DNA of 64,000 nt from JAAGZL01 sp050291725 (GCA_050291725.1 JBNKKH010000016.1:1-64000); one strand, 5' to 3'; positions 43,249 to 52,782 are shown, counted from the stretch's first letter. The notes: a model not told the origin generated them from the sequence alone. Program-made: numbers and translations.

Positions 43249-44118
43249 TTAGTGTTCTGTACACAACTGCAACATGGCGTTGGCCGCATTGGAGAGGGTT
43301 CTGGAGCTGTGGGTAACAATTCCCAGAGTTCGAGACAGATTTAGTCCTTGTATGCGTATCGTCTTTAGGTCGCTGTTTTGGATCATTAATTCAGGTAACA
43401 GACTCCAGCCCAATCCAGTAGATGTCATGGTTTTAATGGTCTCCAGATAGTTGGTGGAGATAGCTATATCTATTTTTAGCTCCTGAGGAGCTAAAGCCTG
43501 TTCCAAGACATTCCTGGTATATGTTCCAATACCTGGAAGTAGGGCTTGGTGTTTAACTAGATCTTCCAGACTCGGTTGCTCGAGTTTTGCTAATGGATGT
43601 TCATCGCTTACCACAAACTGCAGTGGGTCATGCCATAGTTTGGTGATGGCTAGGTTGCTCGGTGGCTCTGTAGGAAGGGTAACTATGCCCAACTCTAGTT
43701 TGCCTTGAGCAACTGTGTGACAAGCTGCTTCCGACCCAAGGAATCTGATATCAAAATGCACATTTGGATGCTGCTGCCTGAATTTCCTCAATATGGGAGG
43801 TATGCGGTGTAGCCCAATATGGTGGCTTATAGCCATTGTTAGATTGCCAGTAACGTCTCCCGAGAGATTGGAGATGGAGCGTCGAATATCCTCCATCTCC
43901 TGCAGCATGTTATTGGCGCGGGGAAGCAGTTGTCGGCCAGCTTCGTTCAGGCTGGTGGTTTTGCCGATGCGGTCAAACAGCTTAACCCCTAGTTCGTTCT
44001 CCAAGGAGGCGATGCGTTTACTCACAGCGGATTGGGTCAAAAAAACCCGTTCAGCCGCCAGGGAGAAGGAGTTGGTATCTGCTACAGCCACAAAGGCCTT
44101 TAGTGTGTTTATGTCCAT
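43249..44118 (-). CDS. LysR-family regulator, divergent from leuCDB
   Basis: A 289-residue LysR-type regulator. The winged helix-turn-helix occupies residues 1-60 (INTLKAFVAVADTNSFSLAAERVFLTQSAVSKRI). The effector-binding domain (about 90-289) has the periplasmic-binding-protein fold. It is transcribed away from leuC over a 140-bp gap that holds a TTCC-N5-GGAA box, a perfect T-N11-A LysR site. Control of leuCDB and of its own gene is therefore likely; the co-inducer is unknown. CysB- or CbbR-like roles cannot be excluded. Confidence 0.9.
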   Translation of the reverse strand: MDINTLKAFVAVADTNSFSLAAERVFLTQSAVSKRIASLENELGVKLFDRIGKTTSLNEAGRQLLPRANNMLQEMEDIRRSISNLSGDVTGNLTMAISHHIGLHRIPPILRKFRQQHPNVHFDIRFLGSEAACHTVAQGKLELGIVTLPTEPPSNLAITKLWHDPLQFVVSDEHPLAKLEQPSLEDLVKHQALLPGIGTYTRNVLEQALAPQELKIDIAISTNYLETIKTMTSTGLGWSLLPELMIQNSDLKTIRIQGLNLSRTLGIVTHSSRTLSNAANAMLQLCTEH

Positions 44119-44165
44119 GTTGCCGTTTTTCTGCCCGGTAATAATCTGTCAGATATTGGGAGTAT

Positions 44166-44180
44166 ATTCCAAAAAGGAAT
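44166..44180. promoter_or_regulatory. LysR-type operator (T-N11-A) between the lysR gene and leuC
   Basis: ATTCC-AAAAA-GGAAT is a perfect 15-bp inverted repeat containing T-N11-A, the standard LysR binding core. It lies about 48 bp from the regulator start and 79 bp from the leuC start, a usual position for control of a divergent pair. Confidence 0.7.
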
Positions 44181-44258
44181 TATATCTATAAAAAAGGTGA
44201 ATTTATTTTATAGATGCTCTGGGCTAGTATTCAATAATCAATATTTGAGGAGTGAAAA

Positions 44259-45662
44259 ATGAGCGGAAAAACTCTCTACGATAAGCTTTGGGATGAGCAT
44301 GTAGTTCGTACCGATGATGACGGTACCGTATTGCTCTATATCGACCGACAGTTGGTGCATGAGGTCACCTCACCCCAGGCGTTTGAAGGGCTGCGTATGG
44401 CTGGACGTAAACTGTGGCGTACCAGCGCTACCATAGCTACACCGGATCACAATGTACCCACCAAGGGGCGTAGTGCAGGGATTGATGACCCTATTGCGCG
44501 ACTGCAGGTAGAAACTCTGGGCAAGAACTGTGAAGAGTTTGGTGTTACCGAATTCGGCATGGACGACATTCGTCAGGGTGTGGTGCATGTGATGGGTGCG
44601 GAGCAGGGGGCCATTCTGCCCGGTATGACCGTAGTATGTGGCGACTCCCATACCGCTACCCACGGCGCCTTTGGCGCTCTGGCCTTCGGCATCGGTACCT
44701 CTGAGGTAGAGCATGTTCTCGCCACCCAGTGTCTAATCCAGAAAAAATCTAAATCCATGCTGGTTAAAGTAGATGGTGAGCTGGGTAGTGGGGTTACAGC
44801 CAAAGACATCACCTTGGCTGTGATCGGCAAGCTGGGAACAGCAGGTGGAACCGGCTATGTAATCGAGTTTGCTGGAGATGCTATCAGCAAGCTAACAATG
44901 GAAGGGCGTCTTACCCTATGTAATATGGCTATCGAGGCAGGTGCTCGTGCCGGTATCGTTGCGGTAGATGACACCACTATCGAATATCTAGAGGGTCGTC
45001 CCTATGCTCCAAAGGGTGAGAACTGGGAGCAGGCGGTAGCAGTCTGGCGCAACTATCATAGCGATAGTGACGCTGAGTTTGATGCTGTGCTGGAGCTGGA
45101 AGCAGCCTCTATTGAACCGCAAGTGACCTGGGGTACATCGCCAGAGATGGTGCTACCCGTGGGCTCAGTTGTGCCCAATCCGGATGATGAGAGTGACCCG
45201 GTCAAGGCTCAGGGTATGCGGCGCGCCCTGGATTATATGGGCCTGGAGGCAGGAACCAAACTGGTGGATATCCAGCCAGATCACGTATTCATCGGCTCCT
45301 GTACCAACGGACGTATTGAAGATCTACGAGCAGCTGCAGTGGTAGCCAAGGGCCGTAAGTTGGCTCCAGGCATCAAGCAGGCACTGGTTGTGCCCGGTAC
45401 TGGGCTGGTGAAACAGCAGGCGGAAGCAGAGGGTCTGGATAAGATCTTTACTGATGCCGGTTTTGAGTGGCGAGAGCCTGGCTGTTCCATGTGTCTGGCT
45501 ATGAATGCAGATCGGCTGGCTCCAGGCGATCGTTGTGCATCCACTTCCAACCGTAATTTCGAAGGGCGTCAGGGGCAGGGTGGGCGCACCCATCTTGTTA
45601 GTCCGGCTATGGCCGCCGCTGCCGCAGTTACAGGCCACTTTACAGATGTGAGGGAGCTATAA
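44259..45662 (+). CDS. leuC: 3-isopropylmalate dehydratase large subunit LeuC
   Basis: LeuC with LeuD isomerises 2-isopropylmalate to 3-isopropylmalate in leucine synthesis. The 467-residue aconitase-family protein carries the [4Fe-4S] ligands Cys348 (GSCTNGR), Cys409 and Cys412 (GCSMCLAMN). The start MSGKTLYDKLWDEHVV is canonical, with GAGGAG 8 nt upstream. The leuD start codon directly follows its stop. It is the first gene of the long leu-asd-fimV-truA block and divergent from a LysR gene. Confidence 0.97.
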   Translation: MSGKTLYDKLWDEHVVRTDDDGTVLLYIDRQLVHEVTSPQAFEGLRMAGRKLWRTSATIATPDHNVPTKGRSAGIDDPIARLQVETLGKNCEEFGVTEFGMDDIRQGVVHVMGAEQGAILPGMTVVCGDSHTATHGAFGALAFGIGTSEVEHVLATQCLIQKKSKSMLVKVDGELGSGVTAKDITLAVIGKLGTAGGTGYVIEFAGDAISKLTMEGRLTLCNMAIEAGARAGIVAVDDTTIEYLEGRPYAPKGENWEQAVAVWRNYHSDSDAEFDAVLELEAASIEPQVTWGTSPEMVLPVGSVVPNPDDESDPVKAQGMRRALDYMGLEAGTKLVDIQPDHVFIGSCTNGRIEDLRAAAVVAKGRKLAPGIKQALVVPGTGLVKQQAEAEGLDKIFTDAGFEWREPGCSMCLAMNADRLAPGDRCASTSNRNFEGRQGQGGRTHLVSPAMAAAAAVTGHFTDVREL

Positions 45663-46301
45663 ATGGAAAAATTCACAACATTTAACGGCGTTGTTGCTCC
45701 ACTGGATAGGTCCAATGTGGATACAGACGCCATCATACCCAAGCAGTTTCTGAAGTCGATCAAACGTACCGGTTTTGGCCCCTATCTGTTTGATGAGTGG
45801 CGCTATATGGACCATGGCGAGCCGGATATGGACTGTAGCAATCGTCCTCTCAACAGCGAGTTTGTGTTGAATGACGAGCGTTATAAAAGTGCTGCAGTGT
45901 TATTAACCAGAGAGAACTTTGGTTGCGGATCTTCCAGAGAGCATGCGCCATGGGCTCTGGCAGACTTTGGCTTCAAAGTAGTCCTGGCCCCAAGCTTTGC
46001 TGATATCTTTTTCAATAACTGTTTCAAAAACGGTATTCTGCCAATAGTGCTGGATGATGCTGTTATTGATGGTCTGTTTAACCAGGCTACTGGTGAGCAG
46101 GCCCTGGAGATAACTGTAGACCTGGAGGCTCAGGAGCTGCGTCTCAGCACTGGTGAAACTATTAGTTTTGATGTGGATGAGTTCCGCAAGCACTGTCTGC
46201 TGGAGGGTTTGGACGATATCGGCCTGACTCTGCGCCATAGCGATGAGATCAAAGCTTTCGAAGAGCGGAGACGTGAACAGGCACCTTGGCTTTTTGCCTA
46301 A
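45663..46301 (+). CDS. leuD: 3-isopropylmalate dehydratase small subunit LeuD
   Basis: The 212-residue small subunit of isopropylmalate isomerase. Signatures are VDTDAIIPKQFLKSIKRTGFG, NFGCGSSREHAPWAL and FADIFFNNCFKNG. It starts immediately after the leuC TAA, with AGGGAG inside leuC as its ribosome-binding site, so the subunits are translated together. A 126-bp gap with a short dispersed repeat separates it from leuB. Confidence 0.97.
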   Translation: MEKFTTFNGVVAPLDRSNVDTDAIIPKQFLKSIKRTGFGPYLFDEWRYMDHGEPDMDCSNRPLNSEFVLNDERYKSAAVLLTRENFGCGSSREHAPWALADFGFKVVLAPSFADIFFNNCFKNGILPIVLDDAVIDGLFNQATGEQALEITVDLEAQELRLSTGETISFDVDEFRKHCLLEGLDDIGLTLRHSDEIKAFEERRREQAPWLFA

Positions 46302-46306
46302 AAGCT

Positions 46307-46350
46307 AGCCGCAAATAAACGCGAATAAAGTCCGCAAATGAACGTAAATT
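46307..46350 (+). repeat. short dispersed repeat, copy 2, downstream of leuD
   Basis: Contains agccgcaaataaacgcgaa (46307-46325) and a second unit ccgcaaatgaacgtaaa (46332-46348). It resembles 6928-6950, also just after a stop codon. It has no coding frame. Confidence 0.45.
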
Positions 46351-46427
46351 GAAGCTACTGTTTTTTTACATCAATTTAAAGTTGCGTTTATGCATGGGCT
46401 CTTAAACAGATAAGGATTTATAAAACC

Positions 46428-47507
46428 ATGAGTAAAAAGATTTTAGTACTGCCTGGCGATGGTATCGGCCAGGAGATTGTTGCCGAGGCCATGAAGGTAA
46501 TCAACTGTCTTCAGAGTGATTTCGGTCTGGAGGTTGAGGTTAATCAGGCGTTGGTTGGTGGGTCTGCCTATGATGAGACCGGTTCTCCACTTCCGGAAGC
46601 AACCCTTGAGCTGGCCAGAGCGTCTGATGCGGTGTTGCTGGGTGCCGTGGGCGGCACCAAGTGGGAATCTCTGGATATCTCACTGCGTCCTGAGAAAGGT
46701 CTGCTGGGGCTACGCAAAGAGCTGAAGCTGTTTGCTAATCTACGTCCTGCAATTCTCTATCCACAACTGGCTGATGCCTCCACCCTGAGAGCTGATGTGG
46801 TGTCTGGTCTGGACATTATGATCGTGCGCGAACTGACTGGTGGTATCTACTTCGGTCAGCCACGTGGTGTGAAAGAGCTGGAGTCCGGTGAGAAAGAGGG
46901 TTTCAACACCCTGGTGTATAAAGAGTCTGAGGTGGACCGTATTCTGCGCGTTGCCATGGATATCGCCATGAAGCGTAACAAGCAGGTCTGTTCCGTAGAC
47001 AAGGCCAATGTACTGGAGTGTACAGAGATGTGGCGCGACGTGGCCATAAAAGTGGGTAAAGATTATCCCGAGGTGGAGTTGTCCCATATGTATGTGGATA
47101 ATGCCGCTATGCAGTTGGTGCGGGCGCCCAAGCAGTTTGATGTGATGGTTACTACCAATATGTTTGGTGATATTCTTTCCGACTGCGCTGCCATGCTTAC
47201 CGGCTCTATTGGTATGTTGCCTTCAGCCTCTCTGGATGAGAATGGAAAAGGCATGTATGAGCCTATTCATGGGTCAGCGCCAGATATCGCCGGTAAAGGT
47301 GTGGCAAATCCTCTTGCTACTATCCTGTCGGTTGCTATGATGCTGCGTTACTCTCTAGACAATGCAGAGATGGCTGAACGGATAGAGAAGGCGGTTGACC
47401 AGGTGCTGGATCAAGGCTTGCGCACAGCAGATATAATGTCTGAAGGTAGCAAAGAGGTGGGTACCGTAGAGATGGGAGACGCGGTGGTTGCAGCCCTTAA
47501 GGGTTAG
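46428..47507 (+). CDS. leuB: 3-isopropylmalate dehydrogenase LeuB
   Basis: LeuB oxidises and decarboxylates 3-isopropylmalate with NAD+, the third leucine-specific step. The 359-residue protein shows VLPGDGIGQEIV, AVGGTKW, RELTGGIYFG, and the metal/NAD block TTNMFGDILSD with EPIHGSAPDIAGKG. It lies after leuCD and before a hairpin (47523-47549) that may end or attenuate the leu transcript. Confidence 0.97.
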   Translation: MSKKILVLPGDGIGQEIVAEAMKVINCLQSDFGLEVEVNQALVGGSAYDETGSPLPEATLELARASDAVLLGAVGGTKWESLDISLRPEKGLLGLRKELKLFANLRPAILYPQLADASTLRADVVSGLDIMIVRELTGGIYFGQPRGVKELESGEKEGFNTLVYKESEVDRILRVAMDIAMKRNKQVCSVDKANVLECTEMWRDVAIKVGKDYPEVELSHMYVDNAAMQLVRAPKQFDVMVTTNMFGDILSDCAAMLTGSIGMLPSASLDENGKGMYEPIHGSAPDIAGKGVANPLATILSVAMMLRYSLDNAEMAERIEKAVDQVLDQGLRTADIMSEGSKEVGTVEMGDAVVAALKG

Positions 47508-47522
47508 TTGTATATAGTGTCC

Positions 47523-47553
47523 GGCAGCCCTGTATAACTCAGGGCTGCCATTA
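47523..47553 (+). terminator. hairpin between leuB and asd
   Basis: A perfect 10-bp stem (ggcagccctg at 47523-47532 with cagggctgcc at 47540-47549, loop tataact) is followed by a mixed A/T tail. It is a likely but incomplete terminator that could let some transcripts run into asd. Confidence 0.65.
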
Positions 47554-47577
47554 TTTAAATAGTGAGTGCACAAGGTG

Positions 47578-48699
47578 ATGAATAAGCGTATAGGCTTTGT
47601 TGGTTGGCGTGGCATGGTAGGCTCGGTCTTGATGGATCGCATGCTGGAAGAGAGTGATTTTGATCTCATAGATGAGCCGGTATTCTTCACTACCTCCCAG
47701 GTTGGTCAGAGCGGGCCGGATATCGGCAAAGATATTCCGTTGCTGAAAGATGCCAACGACATTGATGAATTGAAATCGCTAGATATCATCGTCTCTTGTC
47801 AGGGCGGCAGCTACACCCAAGAGGTATTCCCTAAGCTGCGCGCTGCCGGTTGGGATGGCTACTGGATTGATGCGGCATCCACTTTAAGGATGGACAAAAA
47901 TAGCGTTATTGTTCTGGATCCGGTCAACGCTGGGCTGATCAATAGTGCTATTAAAGATGGAGTAAAGAATTACATCGGCGGTAACTGCACGGTAAGCCTT
48001 ATGCTTATGGGGCTGGGCGGGCTGTTTCAGAACGACATGATTGAGTGGATGACCGCCATGACCTACCAGGCCGCTTCTGGCGCTGGTGCCAAAAATATGC
48101 GGGAACTGCTAAGCCAGATGGGTAGCGCTCATGCATCAGTGGCCTCTCTGCTGGATGACCCTACATCCGCTATTCTTGATATTGACCGCGATGTTGCTAA
48201 CAAGCTGCGTAGTGATGATTTCCCCACAGAAAATTTCGGCGTACCCCTGGCTGGTAGTCTTATCCCATGGATTGATACCAAATTGGAAAATGGCCAGAGC
48301 AGGGAAGAGTGGAAAGGCGGTGTGGAAACCAACAAGATATTGGGTCGGGAAGAGAGTCCCACCCCCATAGATGGTATATGCGTGCGTATTGGGGCTATGC
48401 GCTCCCATAGCCAGGCACTCACCATTAAACTGAAACAGGATGTCCCGATGGACGAAATTGAGAATATCCTGGCCGAAGCCAACGACTGGGTTAAGGTGAT
48501 ACCTAATGAGCGTGACATCACCTGTAAGGAGCTAACTCCTGCCAAAGTTACAGGTAGTTTGAGTGTTCCTGTTGGGCGATTGCGCAAGCTTGCAATGGGG
48601 GGAGATTATCTATCTGCCTTTACCGTAGGTGATCAACTATTGTGGGGTGCAGCGGAACCACTTCGCAGAATGCTCAGGATACTACTTCAAGGCGCCTGA
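47578..48699 (+). CDS. asd: Aspartate-semialdehyde dehydrogenase Asd
   Basis: Asd reduces aspartyl phosphate to aspartate semialdehyde, the branch to lysine, diaminopimelate, threonine and methionine. The 373-residue protein has FVGWRGMVGSVLMDRM (NADP binding) and active-site Cys137 in GGNCTVSLM, with IGAMRSHSQALTIKL later. This is the gammaproteobacterial type of Asd. The ATG at 47578 is chosen because AAGGTG stands just upstream; a GTG four codons earlier is less likely. fimV follows, as in Pseudomonas. Confidence 0.96.
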   Translation: MNKRIGFVGWRGMVGSVLMDRMLEESDFDLIDEPVFFTTSQVGQSGPDIGKDIPLLKDANDIDELKSLDIIVSCQGGSYTQEVFPKLRAAGWDGYWIDAASTLRMDKNSVIVLDPVNAGLINSAIKDGVKNYIGGNCTVSLMLMGLGGLFQNDMIEWMTAMTYQAASGAGAKNMRELLSQMGSAHASVASLLDDPTSAILDIDRDVANKLRSDDFPTENFGVPLAGSLIPWIDTKLENGQSREEWKGGVETNKILGREESPTPIDGICVRIGAMRSHSQALTIKLKQDVPMDEIENILAEANDWVKVIPNERDITCKELTPAKVTGSLSVPVGRLRKLAMGGDYLSAFTVGDQLLWGAAEPLRRMLRILLQGA

Positions 48700-48905
48700 T
48701 CTGCTTGACGAAGTCTAAAATTTGCTGTAATAATTTTGGAAAAATTCCATTTGTAAGTTATAGTTAGCGATGAAATTTTAAGTTCATTCTAAATTTTGCC
48801 GGTAATTTGGCTAGGAATTTGTGTGAAGTATAAGAGTGTTTTGGTTTTTTACGTTTTTCAAACAACAACCTATTTATCTGGAATGGATGTAGATTAGGGG
48901 GAGAC

Positions 48906-51896
48906 ATGGTCCGCAAATTATCTCTGATGTTGGTTCTCACATTAGGGCTTATGCCACTTGCTGCGCAGGCGCTAGGGCTGGGCAATATAAAATTAAATTC
49001 TGCCCTCAACCAGAGGTTTAATGCTGAAATTGGATTGATGTCGCTGGCCAAGGGCGAAATCCACGACATTAAGGTCACTATGGCCTCTGACAAAGCCTTC
49101 AAACGATCGGGGGTTGATCGTACCTTACTTCTAACTTCTCTGAAGTTCTCGCCAGAACTGAAAGCGGATGGAACTGGGGTAATTAGGGTAACCAGTAAGG
49201 AGCCTATTCAGGAGCCATTCCTAAATTTTCTTATAGAGGTTAATTGGCCTAAAGGTAGGCTGATACGAGAATATACGGTTTTATTGGACCCTCCGGCTAC
49301 TCTTGAGCGTAAACCGGCGCCAATTAAGGCCCCTGATGTAGCAAAAAAACCAACCTCCATAGCCCCTGCACCTGTTAAGGCAGCTCCTGCACCAGCTACT
49401 GCTGCCCCGGCGAATCAAACGCCTGCTGCCGAGCCTTCATATGCTGCTGAAGTAGAGGTCGCAGAAAATGAGTCACTTTGGGTTATTGCGCGTAAACATC
49501 AGCTCGAAGGTGTTGATCATACAAGCATGATGATGGCTATCTACAATGCGAATAAGCAGGCCTTTATCAATAGCAATATAAATAAGCTAAAAAAGGGAGC
49601 AATACTAAGAATACCAGAGAAGAAGGATGTTCAGGCTATCGGTGTTCAAGAAGCGCGAAAGGAGTACAAGCGGCAAGTTGAGGAGTGGCAGGCTGCCCCT
49701 GTTGGGGGTGACGAGGGTGCTGAGGCGCCATCGGATGCCGTAGCTGCATCTGATGATGCAAAAGCCAAGGAGCCGAAAGCAGCAGATGTTAAAGCTGAAG
49801 CTGAAGAGCAAGCAAAGGCTGAGGAGGAGCCGAAGGCAGAACCAGAGAAAAAAGAGTCCGCTGCTGAAGAGTCAAAAGCTAAAGAGAGCAAGCCAGAAGC
49901 AAAGGTAGCAGATGCTGCTAAGGCTGAGGAAGCTAAGGCTGCAGCTGAGGCTGCATCTAAGGCTGAGCTAAAGATTGCAACAGCCCGCCCGGAAGGAAAA
50001 GGGGAAGCTGGTCCAAGTGAAGATGAGCAAACAGAAGATACTGTTGCCAGACTAAAGCAAGAGCTTCTGCTTCTGGAAGAGAATGCTGAGAGCGTACGTA
50101 GCGAAAATGAGGAACTTACCTCGAGAATAAGCGAGCTTGATAGTCAGCTTAAAGATCTTGAGGGCATCCTTGAACGTCTCGTTCAGGTTAGGGATACACA
50201 GTTAGCAGAGATGCAGGCTGCACTGGCTAAGGCTAAACAGGAGCAAAACCTTGCAACAGAGGCTGCTAAGAAGCAGAAAGCACAGGTAGAGGCTGCGGAG
50301 CAGAAAGAAGGGCCAAAGGCTGAGGAGAAAGCCGTAGTTCCAGCTACAGAGGAGCCAAAAGCTGAGGAAAAACCTGCAGCGCCAGCTACAGAGGAGCCAA
50401 AGCTTGAGGAAAAACCTGTAGCACCAACAGCAGAAGAGGCAAAGGCTGAACAAAAACAGCCCGAGCCAGCAGTCGAGGAGAAGAAGCCTGAATCTGTGGT
50501 GACGCCTCTGCAGGAGAGTAACAAGCAGACGGCAGATAGTGTGCCAGCAACTGCAGAAGATGAACCAGAGCCAGGCTTGATTGGCTCTATCCTGAGTAGC
50601 CCGACTCTTCTCGGAATTGTTCTTACTGTAGTTATGGTTGTGGTTGGTCTGGTATGGATGCTGTTGAGTCGTAAGAGTGCAAGTACCCCAGATTTTCAAG
50701 AGAGTATCCTGCTTAATACTATTGAGGATGAGGCTGAAAGTACTACTCTGGATGAGGCAAATAATATCCCGGCCCATACAGAAGAGACATCCTTCTTAAG
50801 TGATTTTTCACCAAGTGATATTGATGCGCTGCAAGATGAGACAGGTGAAGTAGATCCACTTTCCGAGGCTGATGTATACATTGCTTACGGCAGATATCAG
50901 CAAGCTGAAGAGCTTATTCGTCAGGCAATTGAGAAAGAACCGGAAAGAGATGCGCTAAAACATAAACTATTTGAGATTCTATATGCTACAAAAGACGCAG
51001 GTAATTTCGTCACCCTAGTAGAGGAGTCATCAGGTACTACAGTTGAGACCAGTGATAGTGATGCTTGGAAGCGGGTTCTGTCGATGGGCAAAATGCTACA
51101 GCCTGAGCATCCTAAATTTGCTGATGCAGAGGCAATTGACGCTGATGATGATCTTCTGTCATTAGATGATAATCTTTTGGAAGATGATCTAGGCGAAAGT
51201 GATTTTGCTGATCTTGATGAAACCCTGAGTCAGGCTGAGTTTGGTTTAGATGAAGTTGAGAAATCGGTAAGTGATGCTGCACCTGATGTTGCAGATACTC
51301 TTGATGACACTGGTTCTGAGTTCTCAGGGTTGTCAGAGTTGGAAGACCTCGATTTTGAAACCGATATGGATGATGACTTTATCTCTTCAGCCATAGATGA
51401 GCTTGAGGAGTTGGATGACTCATTGGCGAGTGATGAAGAGGTAGAGGATCAGCTCAGTTCAGAAACAGAGGAAGGCGAATCTGAGTTTACTCTAACCCTC
51501 TCTGATCTGGAGGATGAGGGGGAAAAGACCATATTGTCACTGCAGGATGAGCTATCCGCAGAAGAAGATACAGTTGCCGGGTTAGATGATTTAGATTCTG
51601 AATCCTTATCGGAAGAGGATATATTGGCAAATGAAATGGAGGAGACAAGTCTAGATATTCAAGATATGGAGCCGCAAGAGGGAGATAGTGAGCTTGTGTC
51701 TTTAGGAGAGCTAGATGTCGATCTATCAATCAATGATGATACACCAGACGAAATATCAACCAAGCTTGATTTAGCTCGGGCCTACATAGACATGGGCGAT
51801 AAAGATGGTGCTTCAGATATTCTTGATGAAGTCATTAGTGAAGGAGATGCCTCACAAAAAGAGGAAGCTCAGACGCTTAAGGACTCAATCTCATAG
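48906..51896 (+). CDS. fimV: FimV-like polar/type IV pilus assembly protein
   Basis: A 996-residue FimV/HubP-family protein, an inner-membrane hub that binds peptidoglycan and places pilus and second-messenger proteins at the pole. A signal peptide (1-23) and the conserved N-terminal FimV domain (24-130, LGNIKLNSALNQRFNAEI) lead to a LysM domain (about 180-238, ENESLWVIARKHQ) and an Ala/Glu/Lys/Pro-rich region. A coiled coil (about 378-455), a 14-residue tandem repeat, one membrane span (about 565-585) and a very acidic cytoplasmic part follow. The C-terminal FimV domain (about 950-996, TKLDLARAYIDMGDKDGA) closes it. Position between asd and truA is classic. Confidence 0.93.
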   Translation: MVRKLSLMLVLTLGLMPLAAQALGLGNIKLNSALNQRFNAEIGLMSLAKGEIHDIKVTMASDKAFKRSGVDRTLLLTSLKFSPELKADGTGVIRVTSKEPIQEPFLNFLIEVNWPKGRLIREYTVLLDPPATLERKPAPIKAPDVAKKPTSIAPAPVKAAPAPATAAPANQTPAAEPSYAAEVEVAENESLWVIARKHQLEGVDHTSMMMAIYNANKQAFINSNINKLKKGAILRIPEKKDVQAIGVQEARKEYKRQVEEWQAAPVGGDEGAEAPSDAVAASDDAKAKEPKAADVKAEAEEQAKAEEEPKAEPEKKESAAEESKAKESKPEAKVADAAKAEEAKAAAEAASKAELKIATARPEGKGEAGPSEDEQTEDTVARLKQELLLLEENAESVRSENEELTSRISELDSQLKDLEGILERLVQVRDTQLAEMQAALAKAKQEQNLATEAAKKQKAQVEAAEQKEGPKAEEKAVVPATEEPKAEEKPAAPATEEPKLEEKPVAPTAEEAKAEQKQPEPAVEEKKPESVVTPLQESNKQTADSVPATAEDEPEPGLIGSILSSPTLLGIVLTVVMVVVGLVWMLLSRKSASTPDFQESILLNTIEDEAESTTLDEANNIPAHTEETSFLSDFSPSDIDALQDETGEVDPLSEADVYIAYGRYQQAEELIRQAIEKEPERDALKHKLFEILYATKDAGNFVTLVEESSGTTVETSDSDAWKRVLSMGKMLQPEHPKFADAEAIDADDDLLSLDDNLLEDDLGESDFADLDETLSQAEFGLDEVEKSVSDAAPDVADTLDDTGSEFSGLSELEDLDFETDMDDDFISSAIDELEELDDSLASDEEVEDQLSSETEEGESEFTLTLSDLEDEGEKTILSLQDELSAEEDTVAGLDDLDSESLSEEDILANEMEETSLDIQDMEPQEGDSELVSLGELDVDLSINDDTPDEISTKLDLARAYIDMGDKDGASDILDEVISEGDASQKEEAQTLKDSIS
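50319..50480 (+). repeat. 42-bp tandem repeat within fimV
   Basis: In-frame units of 42 bp (14 codons; consensus A-E-E-K-P-x-x-P-A-T-E-E-P-K) occupy 50319-50360, 50361-50402 and 50403-50444, with a partial fourth unit to about 50480. It forms part of the low-complexity periplasmic linker and may vary in copy number. Confidence 0.8.
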
Positions 51897-51929
51897 AGTA
51901 TCCATTGGTTTACAATTCGTTTTAATATA

Positions 51930-51959
51930 ACAAGAGGCGCACCTAGGTGCGTCTCTTGT
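51930..51959 (+). terminator. terminator-like hairpin after fimV
   Basis: A long inverted repeat, acaagaggcgcacc with ggtgcgtctcttgt (51930-51943/51946-51959, one G-T pair), lies 33 bp after the fimV stop. The following T-run is broken (cgtttct), so termination may be partial before truA. Confidence 0.65.
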
Positions 51960-51993
51960 CGTTTCTAATGAACAATTATAGTGAGTTGACCGA

Positions 51994-52782
51994 ATGCGTT
52001 ATGCGGTGGGAGTTGAATATGATGGTACGGCTTTCCATGGATGGCAGATACAGGATGGCGTGAGGACCGTGCAACAGCAGATCCAGAATGCCTTGAGTAT
52101 CGTGGCAAACCACCAAGTTAAGGTGCAATGTGCCGGGCGTACAGATACAGGTGTACATGCATTCGGCCAGATTATCCATTTTGATTCAGATTCTAACCGC
52201 AGTATAAGAAACTGGTTGTTAGGCACGAATGTTAATCTTCCGCATGACGTAAATATAAATTGGATAAGGCCGGTACAGGATGATTTTCACGCGCGTTTTT
52301 CTGCGGTTAGCCGTAGATACAGATATGTCATATATAATGGATTAACCCGCTCTGCAATATGGAGAAATAGAGCAGTTTGGGAGAGACGCACTCTGGATGT
52401 TGGCCTTATGCAGGAAGCGGCTAGATCGTTAATCGGAACCCACGATTTCTCATCGTTCCGGGCAATTGGTTGTCAGGCAAAAAGTCCAGTTCGCACCTTA
52501 AATCGTCTAGAGGTAGCCAAAAATGGAGATATTATCTCGCTCGAACTCGAAGCAAATGCTTTTTTACACCATATGGTGCGAAATATTGCTGGTGTATTAA
52601 TTTCAATTGGCTGTGGTGATAGAGAGCCAGGCTGGGCAGAAGAGGTACTTGAACACAGAGATAGAACTTTGGGTGGTGTTACTGCACAGCCTCAGGGCCT
52701 GTACTTCACAGGGGTTAGTTATCCTGCAGAATTCAGTATACCTGATGTTTGTAATGTAATTGATCCTATATCAAGACTATGA
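51994..52782 (+). CDS. truA: tRNA pseudouridine(38-40) synthase TruA
   Basis: TruA converts uridines 38-40 in the anticodon arm of many tRNAs to pseudouridine. The 262-residue protein has the catalytic Asp51 in AGRTDTGVHA, YDGTAFHGWQ at the start, and FLHHMVRNIAGVLI near the end. It sits between fimV and the PilZ gene. In related genomes truA is followed directly by trpF, so the PilZ gene is an insertion relative to that order. Confidence 0.96.
   Translation: MRYAVGVEYDGTAFHGWQIQDGVRTVQQQIQNALSIVANHQVKVQCAGRTDTGVHAFGQIIHFDSDSNRSIRNWLLGTNVNLPHDVNINWIRPVQDDFHARFSAVSRRYRYVIYNGLTRSAIWRNRAVWERRTLDVGLMQEAARSLIGTHDFSSFRAIGCQAKSPVRTLNRLEVAKNGDIISLELEANAFLHHMVRNIAGVLISIGCGDREPGWAEEVLEHRDRTLGGVTAQPQGLYFTGVSYPAEFSIPDVCNVIDPISRL

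Noticed and set aside
50183..50777. Ser/Phe/Cys-rich open frames antisense to fimV
   Set aside because: They are mirror products of the Glu/Lys/Ala repeat region of fimV and have no credible start or homology.
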